In this document: piece after piece, positions 5,034 to 7,972 of the stretch
Layout: each line of letters opens with the position of its first letter
Numbering within the stretch: the stretch's first letter is position 1
Assembly: GCA_015490055.1 (NCBI GenBank)
Contig: WFYP01000025.1
Span: 1-7,972, forward strand
DNA length: 7,972 nucleotides
Direction: 5' to 3'
Source of the DNA: Nitratifractor sp.
GTDB taxonomy: Bacteria > Campylobacterota > Campylobacteria > Campylobacterales > Sulfurovaceae
Notes under the pieces: model-generated
Told to the model about the DNA's origin: nothing
Seen by the model: the letters and a program-made list of their open reading frames with translations, nothing else
Database searches by the model: none
Translations under genes and position numbers: made by a program

Positions 5034-7715
5034 TTATATTTCCTTTTTAAATTTATTTAATTGAATAATACCAATAGCTTGATTTAAACCAATAGCATAA
5101 TATTGAGCATACTCATGTGGCTCTGATTCAACTTTTTTCAAGTCTTCCAATGTATAACTCAAATAGATAGGAGTAATTGGGTCTCGTGCTTCATTTTTAA
5201 GTTGAGCATCTTTATATGACTTTTTTACATCTTTAATATTATGATGTTTTTTTGCCATAAAGGAAAGAAGGTTCTTTTTAGAATCTCCATATCCTTCAAT
5301 AACCATACTTTCAATAGTTACAGCATCATCAACATCATTATAAGCATACTCATCTAAAATTTCAAAACTATCAGCACTATTTATCTGACATTTTGCCATC
5401 TGTACAAACAAGCTATTACCTCTTAACGAATTTTTCTTTATTTTCACACCTCCATTTTCATCTTTTTTACTCTTTGGAAAACTTTTAGGGTCAAGGATAT
5501 TAGCATCTATAACACCTACACTTTTTTTCAAAGCTGACACCAAGTCTTGTCGTATAAACTCTTTTACATTCTCGTCTTTATAAAAATTGTCATAAAATGT
5601 ATATATCTCATTTATTGTATAACTCTCTTTAGTTAGAGAATTGTTTAAAAATTCATACCAAGCTTTTGCACTCTGTAAAGAGTCTAAATCATTTAAAAAC
5701 CTCGAACTTCCATCTTTTGATTTTCCAGTTATCACACCATCGGTAATGGCAATTGTATATAAATTAACCTCATTGCTTTCCCCGAAACGGTCAAGTCTTC
5801 CAAGTCGTTGCAGAAAGTTTTCTGCATGGGTCATTTCAGATACCATTTTGTTACAGGTTATATTAAGTGATGCTTGAACTACAGGACCTGAACGCAATAC
5901 ATCATATTTTTGAGTTCCATTTTGCTTAAATGAGTCAAACACCTCTTTAAAAAGAAACTCTTTATCTTTTTTAATAAATTTAGAGTGAAATAAAATAGCA
6001 TTTTCTTTAGATTGATGTTCTATAAAACTTTGTTGTGCTGTTGTGGCTGTATTACTAATGACAAAGGTATGTTTATTTGTTTGTTCCATCATCAAAGGAT
6101 TAGTAGATTCATCTTTATCATCATACTCTATAAAATCTATTTGGTAAGAAGAGTTATCAAAACTTTCCATATCCACAATGTCATTTTTTAATCCTAAAAA
6201 TTCATCTATAAAAAGAGGATTAGGAGTAGCGGAAACCAAAAGAGTATTTGGCAAAATATCTTCTCCATCTTGTTGATTTTTTTTCATCTCTATGAGTTCC
6301 CCAAAGAGTAGATTAAAACCTTGCATAGTAATGTACTCGTGATACTCATCAAATACTACATGAGAGTTCATAAAGTCCATAAGTGTTGTAATATGCTTGT
6401 GAGTTGTAATGCTATTTACTATTTGGTCAATAGTTGTGATGATAATATCACTAGAAAACTCAGTACCCTCTATCGTTTCAATTATTTCACCATCTTTGAG
6501 ACTCTTTTTTATCTCACCCGTTACTATCTCTATATTGGCATTTGGTAAATATTGGGAAGAACAGAGGTCGTAAAAGATACCTTCGCAGACTTGAACTCGT
6601 GGACAAATCCAATATATTTTTTTTGTATTTGTATTTAAAGCCCATTCTAAAGCTATCTTAGTTTTTCCACACCCAGCTGGTCCTTTGAGTACACCTACTG
6701 TTATCTCTTCATCTGCTAACTCTTCGGCTGTCTCTTTTTGCTTTTTATTTCGTTCACTTTGAGGATATTTTTCTTCAAATCCATCTAAACAATTTTGGAT
6801 ATGACTTTTCAAACTTCTATCTTTTTGCAGAACATCATTAAGAAGAGTCTCTAAACTTTTGTTTTCAATATAACTCTCCAGCTCTTCTGCTGTTAGTTTT
6901 GAAATCAATCTATCTGCTGTTACTATCGCTGTTCTTGCTAAGTTATTTTTTGCATTAAATCCTAAATTATTTTTATAGCCATTTATCACTTCTTTTGTAG
7001 AATATCGTTTATATATCGGTAGAGAGATACCTTCTAAGTTTTCTTCTATATTATCAAAATGAGGTATATCTAAATGAGATACTTTATTACTCTCTTCATT
7101 ATATTCATCTGCCATTTCATCAACAGAAGCCAGTAAACCTTTTAGATTATCAATTATATTACTATATAGAGTGTCAAAATCTGTAATCTTATTATAAATA
7201 CCAACTAGATTTTTAATCTCTTCTTTTCGTATAGGTTTTGCATGATGCCAATAAATAGCATGTTTTACCCTTGCTAATGAATCTTTATTAAGTTTAGAAT
7301 CAAACAATATCTCAAAAAGCAACAATGAAAATTCATTATGTCGAGGGTACTTCTCCCATGAAAATGTACCCTTTTCAATATGCACCCCTTCATCAGGAAT
7401 ATCTTTGTACTTTTTCTGTTTTTTTAACTCTTTTGTAACCCAACTTTGAAAGTTTTCATCTATCTTCCCTATATCATGCCAACATCCTGCTATGTAAACA
7501 GAATCTGCTAGATTCTCATCATTTGGTACAATCTTTTCTATCAATAACTTTGCCAAATATCCCACACTAAAAAGGTGTTGATCTAGTCGTTGTCTATTTG
7601 TATTTGCATATATTTCTTTTAACATTATCTCTTTCTCTCCTATAAATCTTGAAGTTATTCCATAATTTACAGGAACGACACCATTTTCATCAAACTCATC
7701 TCTTTTTCCAACCAC
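5034..7715 (-). CDS. cas3: Cas3 nuclease-helicase, downstream part of an interrupted cas2-3 gene
   Basis: This is the target-degrading enzyme of type I systems: an HD nuclease fused to a superfamily 2 helicase that unwinds and cuts DNA after recruitment by the crRNA complex. Visible HD residues are His47, His80-Asp81 (CWHDIGK), His126 and the HH pair 157-158. Helicase motifs follow: Walker A GPAGCGKT (345-352), DEYH (456-459), SAT (495-497), a motif V-like QASLN (614-618) and QRLGRLDR (636-643). A C-terminal domain fills the last 200 or so residues. All motifs are intact over 893 codons. In type I-F, Cas3 is normally fused behind a Cas2 domain. Here the same frame continues upstream, but a TAG at 7716-7718 interrupts it. 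The GTG at 7713-7715 touches that stop and has no Shine-Dalgarno of its own. An ATG at 7623-7625 is a better-looking start. The N-terminus of the real product is therefore unsure. Confidence 0.95.
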   Translation of the reverse strand: MVGKRDEFDENGVVPVNYGITSRFIGEKEIMLKEIYANTNRQRLDQHLFSVGYLAKLLIEKIVPNDENLADSVYIAGCWHDIGKIDENFQSWVTKELKKQKKYKDIPDEGVHIEKGTFSWEKYPRHNEFSLLLFEILFDSKLNKDSLARVKHAIYWHHAKPIRKEEIKNLVGIYNKITDFDTLYSNIIDNLKGLLASVDEMADEYNEESNKVSHLDIPHFDNIEENLEGISLPIYKRYSTKEVINGYKNNLGFNAKNNLARTAIVTADRLISKLTAEELESYIENKSLETLLNDVLQKDRSLKSHIQNCLDGFEEKYPQSERNKKQKETAEELADEEITVGVLKGPAGCGKTKIALEWALNTNTKKIYWICPRVQVCEGIFYDLCSSQYLPNANIEIVTGEIKKSLKDGEIIETIEGTEFSSDIIITTIDQIVNSITTHKHITTLMDFMNSHVVFDEYHEYITMQGFNLLFGELIEMKKNQQDGEDILPNTLLVSATPNPLFIDEFLGLKNDIVDMESFDNSSYQIDFIEYDDKDESTNPLMMEQTNKHTFVISNTATTAQQSFIEHQSKENAILFHSKFIKKDKEFLFKEVFDSFKQNGTQKYDVLRSGPVVQASLNITCNKMVSEMTHAENFLQRLGRLDRFGESNEVNLYTIAITDGVITGKSKDGSSRFLNDLDSLQSAKAWYEFLNNSLTKESYTINEIYTFYDNFYKDENVKEFIRQDLVSALKKSVGVIDANILDPKSFPKSKKDENGGVKIKKNSLRGNSLFVQMAKCQINSADSFEILDEYAYNDVDDAVTIESMVIEGYGDSKKNLLSFMAKKHHNIKDVKKSYKDAQLKNEARDPITPIYLSYTLEDLKKVESEPHEYAQYYAIGLNQAIGIIQLNKFKKEI
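7623..7640 (-). promoter_or_regulatory. Possible internal ribosome binding site and ATG for stand-alone Cas3
   Basis: The minus strand carries GGAGAG (7640-7635), then 9 nt, then ATG (7625-7623), in the cas3 frame at codon 31 of the downstream ORF. A product starting here would have 863 residues and keep the whole HD domain (first His 17 codons later), the helicase and the C-terminal domain. The motif is a better Shine-Dalgarno than anything before the GTG at 7715. It also encodes residues GE of the fusion protein, so chance is possible. Confidence 0.35.
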
Positions 7716-7937
7716 CTACAAAAAATCACTACGACTACGAGAGCGTATCCAGTGACAACTTACAGCCGTACTCTTAGAAGCTGTTTTTTTGAGTAATTTT
7801 TGTACAGCATTTAAACCTTCCATAGTAATAATAGTCTGCCAAGTATTATCACCAATACGATTTGCAAAAGTGTCTAAAACTCTTCTTGTTCTTTTAAGGG
7901 CATTTTTCGCACATTGAGAAATGAAAGTAACCATCAT
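7716..7937 (-). pseudogene. cas2-3: Cas2-like N-terminal part of Cas2-3, cut off by an in-frame TAG
   Basis: These 73 codons match, from memory, the start of the type I-F Cas2-3 fusion: FISQCAKNALKRTRRVLDTF, then GDNTWQT (29-35), EGLNAVQKLLKK (40-51) and AVSCHWIRSR (58-67). In classical Cas2-3 the next block reads like SELLWIVG. Here the frame reads SDFL, then TAG, then VVGKRDEFDENG, so the stop sits exactly in the Trp position, as one G-to-A change of TGG would give. The frame is unchanged on both sides. The stop falls inside the Cas2 fold before its last strand, not at a domain border, so a natural gene split is less likely than a nonsense mutation, a suppressed amber or a sequencing error. 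The Cas2 part binds Cas1 for spacer integration and is probably impaired if the stop is real. The ATG at 7935-7937 is followed directly by a second ATG, and no strong Shine-Dalgarno is visible. Confidence 0.85.
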
Positions 7938-7972
7938 AATATATTGACTTTTTTCAAATTGACATATTAAAT

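Noticed and set aside
5641..6548. Plus-strand open frames at 5641-5877 and 6321-6548 inside cas3.
   Set aside because: They are antisense to conserved helicase motifs, without ribosome binding sites or family resemblance.
931..7937. Transposon-linked I-F3 (Tn7-CRISPR) system.
   Set aside because: An intact Cas3 HD-helicase is present, and no tnsA, tnsB, tnsC or tniQ gene lies in the window. The effector genes are of the I-F2 type.
7938..7972. Possible 3' end of cas1 at the right edge: one frame ends in TGA at 7956-7954, 16 nt before the Cas2-3 ATG.
   Set aside because: cas1 is expected here, but five visible codons are too few to support it. The Cas2-3 frame itself is also open to the window edge.

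Overview
The window carries most of a CRISPR-Cas locus of type I-F2 (also called I-Fv), the compact I-F variant without a Cas8f large subunit. To its left are a truncated Fic gene and a serine recombinase gene. The DNA is AT-rich. Codon use and the general look suggest a low-GC marine or epsilon-type proteobacterium, such as a Sulfurimonas- or Arcobacter-like Campylobacterota; a low-GC gammaproteobacterium is possible. That assignment is inference, because no rRNA or housekeeping gene is present.

Layout. (1) Positions 1-892, plus strand: the 3' end of a Fic-domain gene, then after 8 nt an intact small serine recombinase/resolvase. (2) Positions 931-2338: a CRISPR array of 23 perfect 28-bp repeats plus one degenerate terminal repeat, enclosing 23 spacers of exactly 32 bp. 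It is transcribed on the minus strand. (3) Positions 2339-2486: the leader, with a strong extended -10 promoter on the minus strand and a small hairpin that separates it from the cas operon. (4) Positions 2487-7937, minus strand: a tightly packed operon in the order cas2-3, cas7fv, cas5fv, cas6f, with 1-3 nt between genes. cas1 would be expected upstream, beyond position 7972.

How it works. The array transcript folds into one hairpin per repeat (stem CTACC/GGTAG, loop GAATA). Cas6f cuts after the stem, leaving an 8-nt 5' handle (CTTGGAAG). Cas7fv coats the spacer. Cas5fv holds the handle end and, in this subtype, stands in for the missing large subunit in PAM recognition. Cas3 is then recruited to degrade the target.

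The most striking point is in cas2-3. Its reading frame is broken by one in-frame TAG (7716-7718) where the family normally has a Trp codon (TGG), inside the Cas2-like N-terminal domain. The HD nuclease and helicase remain open downstream. They could be made by reinitiation at the GTG directly after the stop, or from an ATG with a Shine-Dalgarno-like GGAGAG just before the HD domain. Adaptation, which uses the Cas2 part, may be impaired while interference survives. Sequencing error or readthrough must be excluded first.
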